From positions 2,215,001-2,279,000 of the forward strand of contig NC_064042.1 in assembly GCF_932526225.1 (NCBI RefSeq): a stretch of 64,000 nt of DNA. The letters are read 5' to 3'. The translations under genes and the position numbers were made by a program. Shown here one piece after another: positions 17,441 to 31,200 of this stretch (its first letter is position 1; every line of letters starts with the position of its first letter). The notes beneath the pieces are model-generated. The model did not search any database, was not told the origin of the DNA, and was given only the letters and a program-made list of their open reading frames with translations. The stretch comes from Nematostella vectensis (taxonomy: Eukaryota; Cnidaria; Anthozoa; Actiniaria; Edwardsiidae).

Positions 17441-20400
17441 ATGGCGGTCGTTGTTGGCACATGGGCTTTCAGTAACCAAGCTGTGAGGGTCATTGCCGAC
17501 GAGCTGTTGAAAGGAAGAAATAGTCTAGATGCTTTAGAGAAAGGAATAAATGGTAAGGGAAGCTAGATACACTCATTAGATACACAGATTCCAAGATATC
17601 ATTATTGGAGAATGGAAGCTTTTCACGGATTCAATCATACATGACTTACTTATAAGTACTTCATAGGAGAAACCATTTCAGAAGCATCAAACGGTCATAT
17701 GTTCTGATGTTAAACTATTTATTGTACACATCGTAAATGACAAAGATGAGACGTTGACTATGGTTGTCAATGGCAGAAGCATGCACCTGGAATTCCAACA
17801 TATTGAGAATTGATCATTCCAGTTTGACCCCCTCCCCCATTAACACTAATGATGGTAACATACTTGTATGTTACCATGTTTCCGCCTTAGGCGGGTTCGC
17901 CTTGCCTAATATCTGAAAAACCGTATATACCCCTCAAATTCCCCAGGGTCAAGAAGGTGACAAAGCAGACATCATCCTCATGCACCAGGGTCCATCCCTC
18001 TCATATATAATCCCAGAGGCAAGGGAGAGTGACCCCTCAGACTTTGCCCACCAAGCCAGAGTTGTTCCGTTAATCTTGAAATGAAATGTGAAAAGCTGAG
18101 AGATGTGAAAAGCTCCTCCTTGCCCCTGGGATATGAGAGGGGTGGACCCTGGCAAGCAAGGATGTTCTAACAACTTTTGACCACCTATACTCTAGATGTT
18201 GAAGATGACCCCTTGACTGGTCGCTATGTGGTTGGGCGTGGTGGGTACCCTAACTCTGAGGGTGTGGTGGAGTGTGATTCTGCCGTTATGTTAGGGGATC
18301 ATTGCCAATTTGGTGCTGTGGCTGCTTTACAAGGGTGAGTTCTTTAAAAATCATTGTTGCCCCACTCTCTATACTCCTGGTACTCCATATTACTAAATAG
18401 AAGAAAAATATGGGTTGAAATTGACTATTTCTTTAGTTGCCCAAATATAATTTCTGCATGAAAAAAAATTGGGTATTTTTTTTAGGGATGGAAATTAGAG
18501 GAACTTCTAGCAATAACAGTTTTATACAGCTTTTTCTGTTGTGCTTTTGTATTTAGGATATGTTGTGGTTTGAAATGCTTCTTGGTTTGAAAATGTTAAA
18601 ACCAGTTTGAAAAAAATTCAAACCAAGAAGCATTTCAAACCACAACAAATGTGGCATGGTTTGAATTTTTTTTCAAACTGGTTTTAACAATTTCAAACCA
18701 AGAAGCATTTCAAACCACAACAGATATTTCCTCATAGTCCATTCATTCTTTTTTATTGCAGAGTTGCGACACCTTTTTCTGTGGCTCGTCTGGTTCTTGA
18801 GCGATCACCTCACAGCATGCTTGTTGGCAGTGGTGCACGCACTTTTGCTGAACAAAATGGAGTAAAGATAGAGAGTGAGGAGTCCTTACAAACTCAAGAA
18901 AGCAAAGATGCTTATAAGGTGAGTATGGCAGATGATTATCTTCTGAGAAAAGATTACGATTACTGTCATGCTGTTAAACAAACTTTTTTCTTTTGTAGAA
19001 ACACCAAGGACAAAAGCTGGCTAAAGAAGGTCATGATACATTAGGTAACAAATATCTTTTATTTAAATAAGTTTGTTTTACTTTATCTGGAAATCATGCA
19101 CCAGGCCGGTTTGTGGCCAAGTTTATTTTAGGTTCCGCTTTGTTGCGATGCCCTGGATCCCTAATCCCTGGATGCCAGGCTATAGGGTCATGGTTTTTAG
19201 AAAAGAAGACCATCTGTATTTCAAGGAATAGCAAGAGTAGGGTGGACAGGGGGGAGATGTAATTTTTGTAAAGTTGGCTTAGAAGGGTAAAAACTTTTTT
19301 TTTTCAACTCCAGGTGTCTTAGTGCTTGACAGCAAAAGCCAGCTCCTTGCAGGTTAGTAATAATGCATGAAGAGGGGGGGGGAAGTCCTTCTAGTCACCC
19401 CTTTTTGAATTCAGGGGGGGAACCTTTCTACTAGGGGGCTGACCTTCTACTAGGGAAGGGATGGTTTTCCATCCTTTTAGGTAGAGTTATGGGTGCTCTT
19501 TGTTATTACCAGAAGAAACCTTCTAACACAGGTTTGTCAGTAGTGGAAAGCCATTCAAGTCACCTACTCATGAAGGGAATTTCCCTCATCCTCTTAGGGT
19601 GCCATATGAAATCACCAGGGAATTGCTTTTTAGCCTTCACAGGAATTTCTGGGGGGATTCACACTAGTAAGGGGGAGCATGTGCACTCTAATAATAATAA
19701 TTAACAACAACAATAATAATAAATTGGGAAGCTAATAATAAATTGGAAAGCTTATCACTGTGTCCAGTGAAATTACCAGGAAATCCCTTCTTATAGGTGT
19801 GTCTAGTAGTGGAAAGCCATTCAAGTCACCTGGTCGTGTAGGGGATTCCCCTCTTCCTGGGTCTGGCCTGTTTGCAGATAATGAGGTGTGTTGATTATTG
19901 GAGACTTTAGTAAGAAAAAAACAATGATTCTATCCAGTCAATAGGTTTGAACACAACCACAAACTTGATACCCATCATACCCTGATCCTCTACAGAACTT
20001 TAGCAAATATATTACACATCATTATGAATAAAAATACCTCCCTTATCATTTAGCCCTTCATGTTTAAAAAAAAATTCTCCTTTTTCATTGGAATTAAGAA
20101 AATTAATCACCTTTTTCACTCCCAAAAAATTATAGCTTTCCAAATACAGAGTAATCCCCAAACACCCCTCAGCTGTCATGCTTGTATCTAGGTCCCCCTC
20201 TCTTGGTAGAAAACCTTGTTTTTAATAAAGGAAGAAAGGCAAAAATAGGGACGATGAGAAAGAGAGAGATAAATTATGAGATACAAAAGGAGCAAAAAAA
20301 TTATAATAAACCAGATTCAATTTTTTTCTATTTCAGACTGGAGCAGCTGTAGGTTAGTGGAATTAAAAAAGGATGATTTCTGCTGTGCCATTCCTACTAC

Positions 20401-21293
20401 TTTTATTTTCTTGTTAGCATCTGGAGATGGTGATTTTTTGCTTCGTTTTTGTCCAAGTTATCAAGCTGTACAGCTTATGAGCCAGGTATTCTACCATTTG
20501 TGCTTTTGATTTGACATTATTTAAAAATAGGGTAACCTATGTATTATAAAAGTAAGCAATATGAGTTTCACATATTCTTATATTCACACTGTAAGCGTTT
20601 TAATCACACTGTGTGGCTTGTGAAGCTCATGTTAATCACATAGGAGTTTTCTTGCATCTGAATTGGCTTACTTTCTGAAACTGTCGAGATGGCCATGGTA
20701 GTCAGCGGGAGGGGGCAGGGGGTTGAAGCAAGGGGCCAGGTACAATGTTCTTCTGTGAAGTGCATGATACTTCCTTATATTTTTAGTAAAATCTGTAAGA
20801 TCCACCCTTGTGTATTGACACTGTACGTATTAACTGGATGTGCTGTTAAATTTTAGTATTTTTGGTTGATGCGCAGGGATACACTCCACAGGAGGCTTGT
20901 GAGCAAGTGGTCAGAGTTAGTCAAACCAAGGCAGGGACGCTATCTGAACCATTTGAAATGGCAGTTCTAGCGATTGATAAAGTGGTAAGCATGATGGGTC
21001 TGATATCTAAATCAAACCTTCGCAGAAGTGGACCCAAGGTTTTTTTCGCACCCCACAGTTAAAAAGTTGAAAAAAAAGTATAATGGAAGCTCAACCTACA
21101 AAATGCTCCTCTTTTTTACAGGGTTCCTCAGAACTTTAGCAATTTAGATTTGTTGTAATGTGTAAATTATTGATTAAAATTCGCTCTATTTTAGGGAAGG
21201 GTTGGTGCAGCATCCACAGTGGAGTTTCCATATACTGTGTGGAGGCAGCAAGATGATACTTTAGAAACTAAAATTTCTAGTTTTAAACTGTAG
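17441..21293 (+). CDS. AGA: Aspartylglucosaminidase-like Ntn hydrolase (N4-(beta-N-acetylglucosaminyl)-L-asparaginase)
   Basis: The family cleaves the GlcNAc-asparagine bond in glycoprotein breakdown or related asparaginyl/isoaspartyl bonds. It is made as a precursor that self-cleaves before a catalytic threonine. Ten exons: 17441-17552, 18196-18334, 18762-18918, 18999-19044, 19314-19352, 19797-19885, 20337-20352 (16-nt microexon), 20418-20485, 20877-20984 and 21195-21293. They give 290 aa. The self-cleavage site and nucleophile are in KEGHDTLG, with Thr150 after Asp149. Substrate-loop blocks [17 protein letters not shown] and [16 protein letters not shown] match the family. The start ([14 protein letters not shown]) falls directly on the conserved core with no signal peptide, unlike the lysosomal vertebrate enzyme (about 346 aa). 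So this may be a cytosolic paralogue, unless an upstream exon was missed. The start context is CAAGATGGCGG. Confidence 0.93.
18561..18722. repeat. Nested palindrome in AGA-like intron 2
   Basis: Two near-perfect 65-bp arms starting TGTTGTGGTTTGAAATGC and ending with its complement, with a partial third copy of the arm in the loop. An RNA from this intron would form a very stable hairpin. It is probably a young foldback MITE. Confidence 0.85.
19519..19600 (+). pseudogene. Decayed duplicate of AGA-like exon 6 inside intron 5
   Basis: The sequence around AGTGGAAAGCCATTCAAGTC and the following 50 bp matches exon 6 (19797-19885) but has substitutions, including GGTCGTGTA replaced by ACTCATGAA. 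A preceding AACACAG could be a relic acceptor. The GRVGDSP block is destroyed, so inclusion would not give a working enzyme. Confidence 0.7.
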
Positions 21294-22119
21294 AATATTT
21301 TTACATCACAGTATAAAAACTTTAAAAAGAATTGTCTGCAATTAAAAATTGTAACTTTATATTTACATTTAGAACGATAAGGATATATTTAAAAGGCACA
21401 AATTTATACTATAATGGTGTTAAATTATGTCATTAATCGAGTGTACTTTGGAAAGGAGTAACTCCATAAAAATCCAAATAAGTTACATTGTCTATTACAT
21501 AAACAACATATAAACCAAAATACCATTGAGTTTTTGATACAATAAAATAGGTTTTATAAATATGTGCATGTAAAGGAGCCTGATAATGACATAAACAAAT
21601 ACATGCATTAGATGAGACCTATTTGTACATATTCTATAAATTATTAAAATATATATGATAGCTTTTCCAAAACCTTGTTCTATGTCTTGAGCCAAGTCAA
21701 TTAATTTATACATACTATCTGAGCCTCATTTGATGTTCTTATTTATACCTTTTCTACAAAAAAATATCGGGATATTAATTCAACATTATGTCCGTAGAAA
21801 GGATCCATGAAGTATTTTGATCCACATTACAATGATTATGAACTAGTTGCTTTTGTCTTACATTCTTTGTTCTGATAATGGGTGCTTTAATCTCTATTAT
21901 CTTGTTCTTTTGTGTCAAGGTGGTGGGCATTGTCCTTTTGCCCAATTTAATTGAAGCAACTATGTCCCCATATCCACATTAAGCCACCAATGACACTTCT
22001 GATCAGTAGAAGATTTGCTTCTCAGATGTGCACCCAAGAATGTTTGTCCAAGGATGTACAGTATACACACTGCCTAGGGAGCATACCAGTACCTGTATCT
22101 AAGCTATATATTGTACAAT
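21294..22119. other. Convergent intergenic region between the AGA-like and JHY-like genes
   Basis: Both genes end here (tail to tail). AATAAA at 21541-21546 on the plus strand is a candidate polyadenylation signal for the AGA-like gene. Otherwise the AT-rich sequence shows nothing I can support. Confidence 0.45.
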
Positions 22120-24909
22120 CTAGTGCCTTATTTTTGCTGCTATGTCTTTTCTGATGACATCTACCTCATGTTTCTCCTTCTCATGCCGCAGTCTCAGTAT
22201 CTCCACCAATGTAAGATCTCCGGTCTCAGCCAGACTTTGAGGCTGCTCTGTTCTGATGTAAGGTTGTCTGGGTGTCATTGTCTTAGGTTTGGGCACTGTT
22301 TTGGCATAGTTCATGGCCTGGAGAAGAAAGTGTAGCAATTATCAAATAATAATAATTGATAGAACAATTTCCATGTCAAATTTAACTAAAATAAAAATGT
22401 AGTTTACTCACAGCTTTACGCTTAGCCTCTGCTTGCTTGAGTCTTGCTGGGGTGGGGTTTAAGGGCGGGGCCTTTTTCTCCCAGTGTGGCTTGAGTGCTG
22501 CATGTTGGCTTCGCAGCATCTCGGCATATTCCTTCTGCTTATTTAACTTGTATAACTAAAATATCAATCAAAACCTTCTAAAAACATGTAATACAAATCA
22601 AGGGTGATACTTAACACCCTTAACCAAAATCATTGATGGAGAACTTGCGGAATGACCTGTTTTTGCTTGTACACATTTGATGTCTATGGTTCCAACATTG
22701 AAGGCTGTGATTGGTTGCACTATATATGACTATATGAGTATTGATCTTGGTAATTCCAGCCGTGGGGTTGTGGGCATGTTTATTTTTATTCAGAAAGGGT
22801 TAGGTCGGCTACTACAACTACCAGTTTGTATACCTTATTACACTTTATTTTCGTTTCACTTTAATTTCACGATTTTAAAAGATTCGCAAAAATAAAGTAA
22901 CGCAAAAATTTGGATGTGTGAAAATTGAGTGAGTACACAAGAAGCCTTTGGGGGAATATTGGCCGTTTTATTTAGTCATCTTATGTACATAAAGTACAGT
23001 AAGGGGTTAAGTTGGACTATTGCTTTTTATGAAACTAAATTTAGCCCACACATCTTTCTGTTACAAATTGTTTAAGTTTTAATAATTACACAGCACATTT
23101 CAATTCCACTTGTTTTGCTTGATTTTATTATCCCAAAATCACGAATAAAGTGAAAAATTGCCACATCAAAATCGCGGAATTATGATGTTGTGAAAATTTT
23201 TTTTCTAAATGTGTAATAAGGTACAGTAGTTTGTTCAACAAATCTACCACAACAACCGACATGATGAAGGCCCATGTTTTAGGTGGAATAGCCAATTGTT
23301 TCAATACCAAAAGGTGTGATATTGGTCACATTACATATAGTGCTACCAGTAAGTCTAGTTGGTCACACTGGATGCTTCCTTTCCTTTAGAACAGACCACA
23401 AGTTATGACAAAAGGGCTTTTTCTTTGGTTCGAATTGTTAAGACAGAGGAAACCCTGGATTTTTTTTAATGCTTGTCAACAAATTATATTCCATACCTTT
23501 TGTTTGTACTCTTCGGAATCTGTATCTGGCCCTAGACTCCCCATCTGACTAGGCTGCTCATTCCTTATCTGTCGATACTCCTTTAACGTATAAGGTTTAT
23601 AATCCACTGGTTGCCGAGGGCTTGTGAGCGAGTCTCCACCATTATTTCCAGACTCTGGTCCTTTACTATCCTTTATCATAGGTGATGTAGAGAGCTGTGG
23701 CTCTGACACAAATCTCCTTTGCATCAACGAACATTCTTGAAATCTTTGGGAATTATTAACAAATCTGGAATTTGGTAGTGATAAAGCTAGATCATCATGC
23801 TCAGCAAAAAATTCCACACGTTCAATAAGAGGCTGTCTAGCATAGTTTGGGCCGCCGGGTGGAGCTGATTGCGATGAGTAGGAGGTATAACCCTGAGTCA
23901 TCACTGGATAGGCTCTATGGTACCCATTATATGGGTATGTTGCAGTACCTGCTAATGGCTGGTAGCTCTGTTGCCCATGGTTACTATACCTCAGGCCAAA
24001 ATCACTATACGGTGTCTGGTAGGGCTGGTTTAAATACTGATACTGGGCATCAACCACACTGCCCCAGTAAGCATACTCCTGTGGCATGCTATAAGGGTTG
24101 TTATTCAGCCCATAGGTGTTCTCAGGGTTGTAATACGTACTCATATTACTGGCATATCCCCTGTACATGTTTGCATTGAGGTGAGTACCAGATGTGTTAC
24201 TTAGTGCATTGCCAGTCCTTGAGTTAAATGATGATTCGAAGTAATCGTATTGCTCAGAAGTTTCTTCAAGAAGATTATTAGTAGTTGTGCTATGACCTCC
24301 TTTAAAATCCTTATCGTATTTTAATTTGACTTTTTGCTGAAATTTTGCAGCATAACTACCACCTTTAGTCCTCTTGCCGACCTCTTTATTCTTGTCGATA
24401 AAATTAACTTTAGGTGGGGAAGGCTCTGTTTTTGTTTTTGTTCCCAACTTCTGTGGGTTGGCACTTTTATTTTTGGCATTCGGTACCTCATTGGAAGTGC
24501 TTTGAACACTTTTGACACTTTGTCGAGATTTGATTGACTCGTGTTTAGAATTCACAGAGTTGATTGTTGATCGTTTGTCTTTAGCAGTAGAGTTTCGGTT
24601 AGCTTCTTCCTCATCTTGAAACGAATCTTTTACCTCGAATTCAAGCGAATCGTTCAAAGAGTCGCGCAAAAGCTCGTCCTCTCTGGAGATGTTATCATTC
24701 CCAAAAGGCTCTCCGTCCTCCATACTTAATATTTGCGCTGTGAGGGTGGTACGTTGATCATTTGCTTGGCTCTCCACGCCATTTTCGCCCGTGTTTCTAA
24801 CAGTTTCAAGGGCGTCCTCGGGATCCAAAATGGCGGCGATTATTTCAGGTGGGGCGAATGTTTTCACTCGTCCCTCGTTTATTTTGCCCTTGTCGTCACT
24901 TCCATCCAT
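22120..24909 (-). CDS. JHY: Probable JHY (C11orf63)-like protein
   Basis: Three minus-strand exons, 23497-24909, 22412-22555 and 22120-22317, join in phase 0 to give 584 aa. The large first exon encodes an acidic, Ser/Asn-rich, probably disordered region, then a Tyr-rich low-complexity stretch (roughly residues 220-350), then the block VDYKPYTLKEYRQI ... MGSLGPDTDSEEYKQK. Exons 2 and 3 encode a basic, helical region (KQKEYAEMLRSQHAAL, NYAKTVPKPKTMTPRQPY) and a likely coiled coil (LRLRHEKEKHEVDVIRKDI). The PYTLKEY...LGPD block followed by a YAKTVPKPK-type segment recalls vertebrate JHY, a protein linked to ciliary ependyma. This is recognition from memory and could be wrong at the family level. 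The gene itself is solid: long ORF, consistent phases, good splice sites. It is head to head with SMC6. Confidence 0.6.
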
Positions 24910-25279
24910 TCACAATGCAGTTTATCACAAAATCAGCGAATAAGTTATAAAGAATGGGTTGATTTATGAGATTATGGTTGTAATTTGAGTATTTTGTTCC
25001 GCTTGAAATACAGCATAAACAAGTGTGCGAATCGTAACCATGGGTTCATCGAGGGGGAGGGGGAGGGGAGGAAATAACAGCTTGTGGTTTACCTGTGCTT
25101 TACCCATGGTGTTTTGCGCGCATTTAGCGCCATTTTCTGAAATCTGAGCCACGCAAAACAACAGACGAGCGTTTGTGGACTCATACAAACCTTTTTCTCC
25201 ATCTTCCTACCCTTTCTCAGCTGTGGGCGTTCTAAAAAACCTAGTGCTGCTGGTTTAATCTGTATTATTTCCATTGGAC
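24910..25279. promoter_or_regulatory. Divergent promoter region between JHY-like and SMC6
   Basis: The 370 bp between the two start codons must contain both 5' UTRs and the transcription start sites. A purine-rich tract (GGGGGAGGGGGAGGGGAGG) lies near 25053. No TATA box at a convincing position was seen. A shared promoter is inferred from spacing. Confidence 0.5.
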
Positions 25280-28200
25280 ATGGTGAATCGAAGGAAGCGA
25301 AACCGTACCATTCAAGAAGAAAGCGATTCAGATGCGAGCGGAGATGAAGGTGCGAGTTCTGAACCCAGCACAAGCCACGCGCAGAGCAGCAAGCGAAGCA
25401 AACCAGATACCGATGATGCTAATGATACGGACCTACAGGACTCAGATGACTTGGACTGCACACAGCCTGAACTTGCGACCAATAAGGTAAGGGTAGATAT
25501 CTCGAGTATTTGAGTTCAAGGCCATGTTTGATGCGTGTTTGTTTACAATCAAACTTTGTTAATATCAAACTTTGATCCAAAGAGTGACATACCTGAGCTT
25601 GAAGCTTCCCTATTACGTCTATTTTCAGTTGAGGCTGGGCCGTTCTTATTTTTGGGACATTTTAGGCTGAATATGTTCTTAACGATGTTCTTAAAAAGTT
25701 TAGTGTATATAAGAACATAACAACCTCTGAATTAATAGAAACAGAATTACACTAATGATCAATAGCAATAATGATGCACTAGTCAATTGAAACCCCCACC
25801 CCCATGGTCCGGGAAAGGTTGGGGGATTAGACTTTGACCCTGTAAAAAACAGAGAAAAAACCCCACCCCCTCGGGACAAAACTGCAGTCAAATGCCCCTA
25901 CCCCTCGGGATGCAAACTATAGGCAACTACCTGAGAACAAGTCATCTGAAATATGCCTTCATCTTTCAAAGCCAGTACACTTCAGCGAGTACATTTGTAC
26001 TCATAACTATGAAGATAACAAATACCAACAAAAATGGAAATAAATTATCTTCATCTGGCATTAGTTATCAATCATGTTGGTTTTCGCAATTTTGCCATGC
26101 AGCTTGCCACACGCTGATACATGGAATTGCTTGTTACAGAAGAGAAATAGTCTCAAAGCATGACTTTTGTAAAGTACATTTGTAATGTTATTCATTTGTC
26201 CCCAAGCCCCCATGGTTGGGACAAGTCTTAGAGTCAAAAACTGTCAATTCCCCCACCCCCTCGGGACAGATTCTGTTCAAAAGTGCTCTAAACCCCCACG
26301 TAAACCCTACACTTCCCCGGGACCATGGGGGTGGGGGGTTCAAATGACTAGTGCATAAGGTTTTTACTATGAGTACATTTATATTATGCATTATAGAATG
26401 CATCAGGACTAAAAAGAAAAAAAAATCTGCTATCTTAGCCTCGGCATGTTCTTAGCTTGTTCTAAAAATTTGATTAAATCTCAAGCTGGATGTTCTTATA
26501 AATAAATGTATGTTAATTTTTTTTTAATTGACTTATGTAATGTTTCACCCACTGACATGTTATTTTTCATGACTGCATTAAATTTGGCCAGTTATCCAGT
26601 TATTAGAGACATTTAGCATCACATTTTCAGGATCAACCACAAACGGCAAACTGCAGTAAGCTATTACTGGTTTGCGGTTTGACATACTGGCAAAAATGTT
26701 GTTTAGCACATTTGGCCGGAAATGCAGCATTTTTGGGGAAAAAGTGCAAAATATGTGCTTGACTTTAACCATGGCCAAAAGTTTCAGTAATTGTGCAAAT
26801 TGCCAAATGATTAAGAACACTAATTTATGGTCACAAACGTGAGCTTATAGAAAATTTGAGGGGAAAACTGCTGAGGTAAATCACTTACGGCTAGGTGGTG
26901 CTCCTGAGGTCGAAGCGCTAACTGCAGACTGCAAACTTGACCGAAGGCGTTGCCACAAGACACCCAGAGGTTTGACATTTGCCTATTCTCGGGGACCCAG
27001 GGTGTCGCAGAGATTGGGAACACAGGGAGCATGGCGCGAGAAAGAAACAGGCTGAAAGAGGCCCTGGGCAACTGCTCTGTAAAACCCATTTCTAAAAACT
27101 AAATCAAACTAGCTCTCTGATTGGTCTCATTTTATAATTAAATTAAAATGAGACCAATCAGTGCGATCCTTGTGAATTTGAAAAGCAGACAGACCTCACG
27201 CACAGAAACACTTCAAAAACACCTAAATAACAAAGCCTGCTCGGTTTGGTAAAAGTCTCACCATCAGATTTAGCCTGGAGTCTGCAAAGGGTTGCGCGAG
27301 CAAGTAGAAACTTGAGCACAATATCCAATCATGTCTTTTCCCGCTCTGCTCCATTATGAAATAGCAGGTAATATCCCTTCTGCGTACATTGGAAAATGCC
27401 CTAACACCGATAGGCTTATCGAAGAGTGGACCACTGACTTCCGAATTATTTTTGGGACCGCAGTTCTTGTTAAAATTAACGATTTTGTGCATCTTTGCAT
27501 ACGAAATATAACGCAGAAACGTCGTAAACAGAGATCAACTCTAAACTGGAAAAAAAAACTTATTAAGTGGAAACATCTTAGGGTCCTGACCCTGTACGCA
27601 GTTCTGCTCAAGGTTAAACCAATCAGCTATCGAGCTATGATTTGGGGTTTGCATGGCGCAGATCTGCGCTGTTTGAGCCGATCAGACGCTATAGATCTTG
27701 GTCACATCAAGGAGGTGTTGACATACAACAACCAGTCTACTCTGTATGACATAAATATCTGGTTATTACATGTCAACAGAGGTCAAAGCCTTTGTTAATT
27801 CTCAAACAAAAGGTAAAACAAAACCTCTGAAAGTCTGAACGAAAACACCTTCTTTGACTAAATACAATAAGCTAAAAAGGAGCAACATTATTTCCACAGG
27901 TCTTCTTTTATTATTATAGTTTCTCAAATTGATACTTTTTCTGTTTGATATGTGTATTATTTTTAGCTTACTTGAAGGGTGCTAATATGGCGGGATTGTT
28001 TTGGCGCGTTAAGAACAGTGTCCTCAAATACTGGAACATCCTTAGTGTATCTCCTCGTTAGAGTTAATCGATTAACTCCAATATAATGCCTTCCTTATTT
28101 TCGGAGTTTATGATATTTCTTTAAATACCTTGTATCCCAGAAGAGTCCTTGCGTTATTTTCCAATTTCAACTGGAAGCTTGGCAAGCCTTAATCGGCCAC

Positions 28201-31200
28201 GGCCGACTTGTTACTTTGCTTTCTTTGTAAATGCGCATGCAACCATACAAATATCCATCTTTGGTTGCTTAACAATAAATTCGGAATGATCAAGCCGGCT
28301 ATAACGCGAGGCAACGCTAGTTGGAGTGCTTATCATTGCAAGTGGTCACAAGACACAAAGCGCAGTCCTGCGCTTGCATTAGCCAATAATGATACAATTA
28401 TTCACTTCCTTTAGCGCAGGACTGCTCATGTATCAGCGAATCCCGTATTTAGCGTAACATCGAAATATATTGATTAAAACATATTGATTAAAAATAAACG
28501 TGTCACTATATCCAGAGTACTTTCAATTATCTGTTAAGTACTCGCTTATTTTGAGAAATTTCGGGCTTAATTATTGTATTTAGTCGAAGGAAGGTGTTTT
28601 CGTTCAGACTTTCAGAGGTTTTGTTTTACCTTTCGTTTGAGAATTAACAAAGGCTTTGACCTCTGTTGACATGTAATAACCAGATATTTATGTCATACAG
28701 AGTAGTCTGGTTGTTGTATGTCAACACCTCCTTGATGTGACCGAGATCTATAACATCTGATTTGCTCAAACCGCGCAGATCTGCGCCATGCAAACCCCAA
28801 ATCATAGCTCGATAGCTGATTGGTTTAACCTTGAGCAGAACTGCGTACGGGGTCAGGACCCTAAGATGTTTCCACTTAATAAGTTTTTTTTCCAGTTTAG
28901 AGTTGATCTCTGTTCGTAGTACTTCTAGTCTGTGACGATAGGCTCATATACTCATTTAGAATGCGTTTGATTTCTCGATCGGAATTATTTTGTACATCAA
29001 AGGTTAATTAAATAAAGAGTTCAAGTAAAATCACTCAAACTTGACTCAACCCTTGAAGTATCTAGAATAATTTAAGCCTTTCCATAGAATTTTCCCAATA
29101 TTATTTGTTATGTTTAGCGCATAGTTTTTCTTTTCCCTCTTGATATGTAAATTTCGAGACTGTTTTTACAGGCGCTAATTGGAAAAAGGCACCAGGTCTA
29201 GTCAGGCGACTAATTGGATTAGAAACGCGCGCTCCCTGTGTGCCCGATCTCCGCGACGCCCTGGGTCCCCGAGGATGACATTTGCCGTTTCCGGAAAAAA
29301 CGCGGTGCTAAATGTCTCTAATGACTGTTTTTACTAAGAGGCCAATATCTACAGTAAGGCCAAAACATATGGTGGGAAAGAATTGTGATGTTTAACTGGG
29401 TAAATGCAAAATACTACCTGTTGCTTTGCATACTATACATATAAGTAAAATAAAGTTTGCGGTATTCTACAGTCAATAGATTTTGGCTTTGTTACATTTC
29501 TTCAAAAATTCTAGACTTAAGAGGGTTGTCTGTTTTCTGTCGGACTTTCTTGGTTAACTACATGCTTTTGATCAGAATGGTGTTTATCAAAGAACCAAGT
29601 TGTCATGGAATATTTCCATTCATAGGATGAGGCGGAAGTCGGGATCATTGAGAAAGTCACCCTGGTCAACTTCATGTGTCACACCATGCTAGAGGTTCCA
29701 CTGGGTCCAAATGTTAACTTCATCATTGGCCGTAATGGAAGTAAGTTCAACCTAGTTTATAGCGCAAGGGGTATTCTCTTATATTCATTATATAGGGCAT
29801 AAATTTCAAGCCTCATTGTCCTGAAGAGGGGTTTCATTTTTAAAACATGAATTGCTAAAAAGAAAAATTAAACTTCTGTGGCTGAGAGGATTTAGCTTTT
29901 CTGAGATCTATTGTCCTTTGCTTATAAAAAAAAACCCTTACTTTTCTGGGTAGTAGTAGTTAGCACCTTAGGGGCGGGCATTATTAGAAGCTGGGTGCTA
30001 AAACAAGCTAGATTGTTTTTCGAACTGTAATACCTTGTTGATGAATTTTAGGTGGAAAAAGTGCCATCATGACAGCCTTAGTGGTAGGCCTAGGGGGCAA
30101 AGCTACAGTCACAAGCCGAGGAAGCTCACTGAAGGGGTTCATCAAAGAACATTGCCATTATGCACTTATTTCTATCAAGCTTAGAAATCGTGGCTTAGAT
30201 GCTTATTGTAAGGACAAATATGGCCCTTCGATAACAGTGGAGCGACGCATTAATAGTGATGGAAGTGGTTCTTACAAGCTGAAATCTCACTCTGGTAAGA
30301 AGTCCCTACTTGTGAGTTGGCTCTACCACTCCACATTTTTTATTGTGCCTGTTTTTTTTTTTTTAAGTTTAGGAAATTGTTTAATGTTTTTGATTATCTT
30401 AAAATGTTTTTTTTTGTAGGCAAAACAGTTTCCACTAAGAAAGAAGAGCTGAATCACATCTTGGATCAATTCAACATTCAGGTGTCTAATTTCCTCTCCA
30501 TTGTAAACCCAAGTTCTAAGGTGTACAAGCCATAGGGTGTAAAAGTGGAAGGATGTGCAAGTAGATAGGGAGTACATGTAATGGGGCGCAGTGTACATGT
30601 TACATAAGGCTGTACACTTTGTTGTGTGTTTAAAGTAGTAGGGTCATAAGTCTAAGGTTTGCTAAATGTATCTATTCAGGTGGATAACCCTATTTCTGTC
30701 TTGAACCAAGACACCAGTAGGAACTTCCTTAACTCTTCTGACCCCAAAGACAAATACAAGGTAATTAAAGGTCTCAGATCAATAAAATCAAGCAAACCAA
30801 GTGAAATACAAATGTGTTTTAATCATCAAAACTGTAACAAAAACATGAGTGGGCTGAATTTATTAATTTTTTAAATAACGAAATTCACGAAATTTAAGTG
30901 ACACGAAAATTAAGTGTAATAAGGTAGTTATTAATGTCAACAATGTCAAGTGAATCATTCTCATTACCACAACCATGCCAGACTAGAAGCTATTCCTTAG
31001 TTAGACAACTAAGGTTTTTCCTCTTCAGGCTTACTCTTTATAGCTTTTATCTGTACTTTTACAAGGAGATGCTTTGGAGAAAACCCAGATGTGTAAATGT
31101 CATCCTTTTGTCAGTTCTTCTTGAAGGCGACTCAACTTGAGCAGATCAGTGACGATTACCAGATGGTACTCACACATCAAGAGGTTATCAATGACATGTT

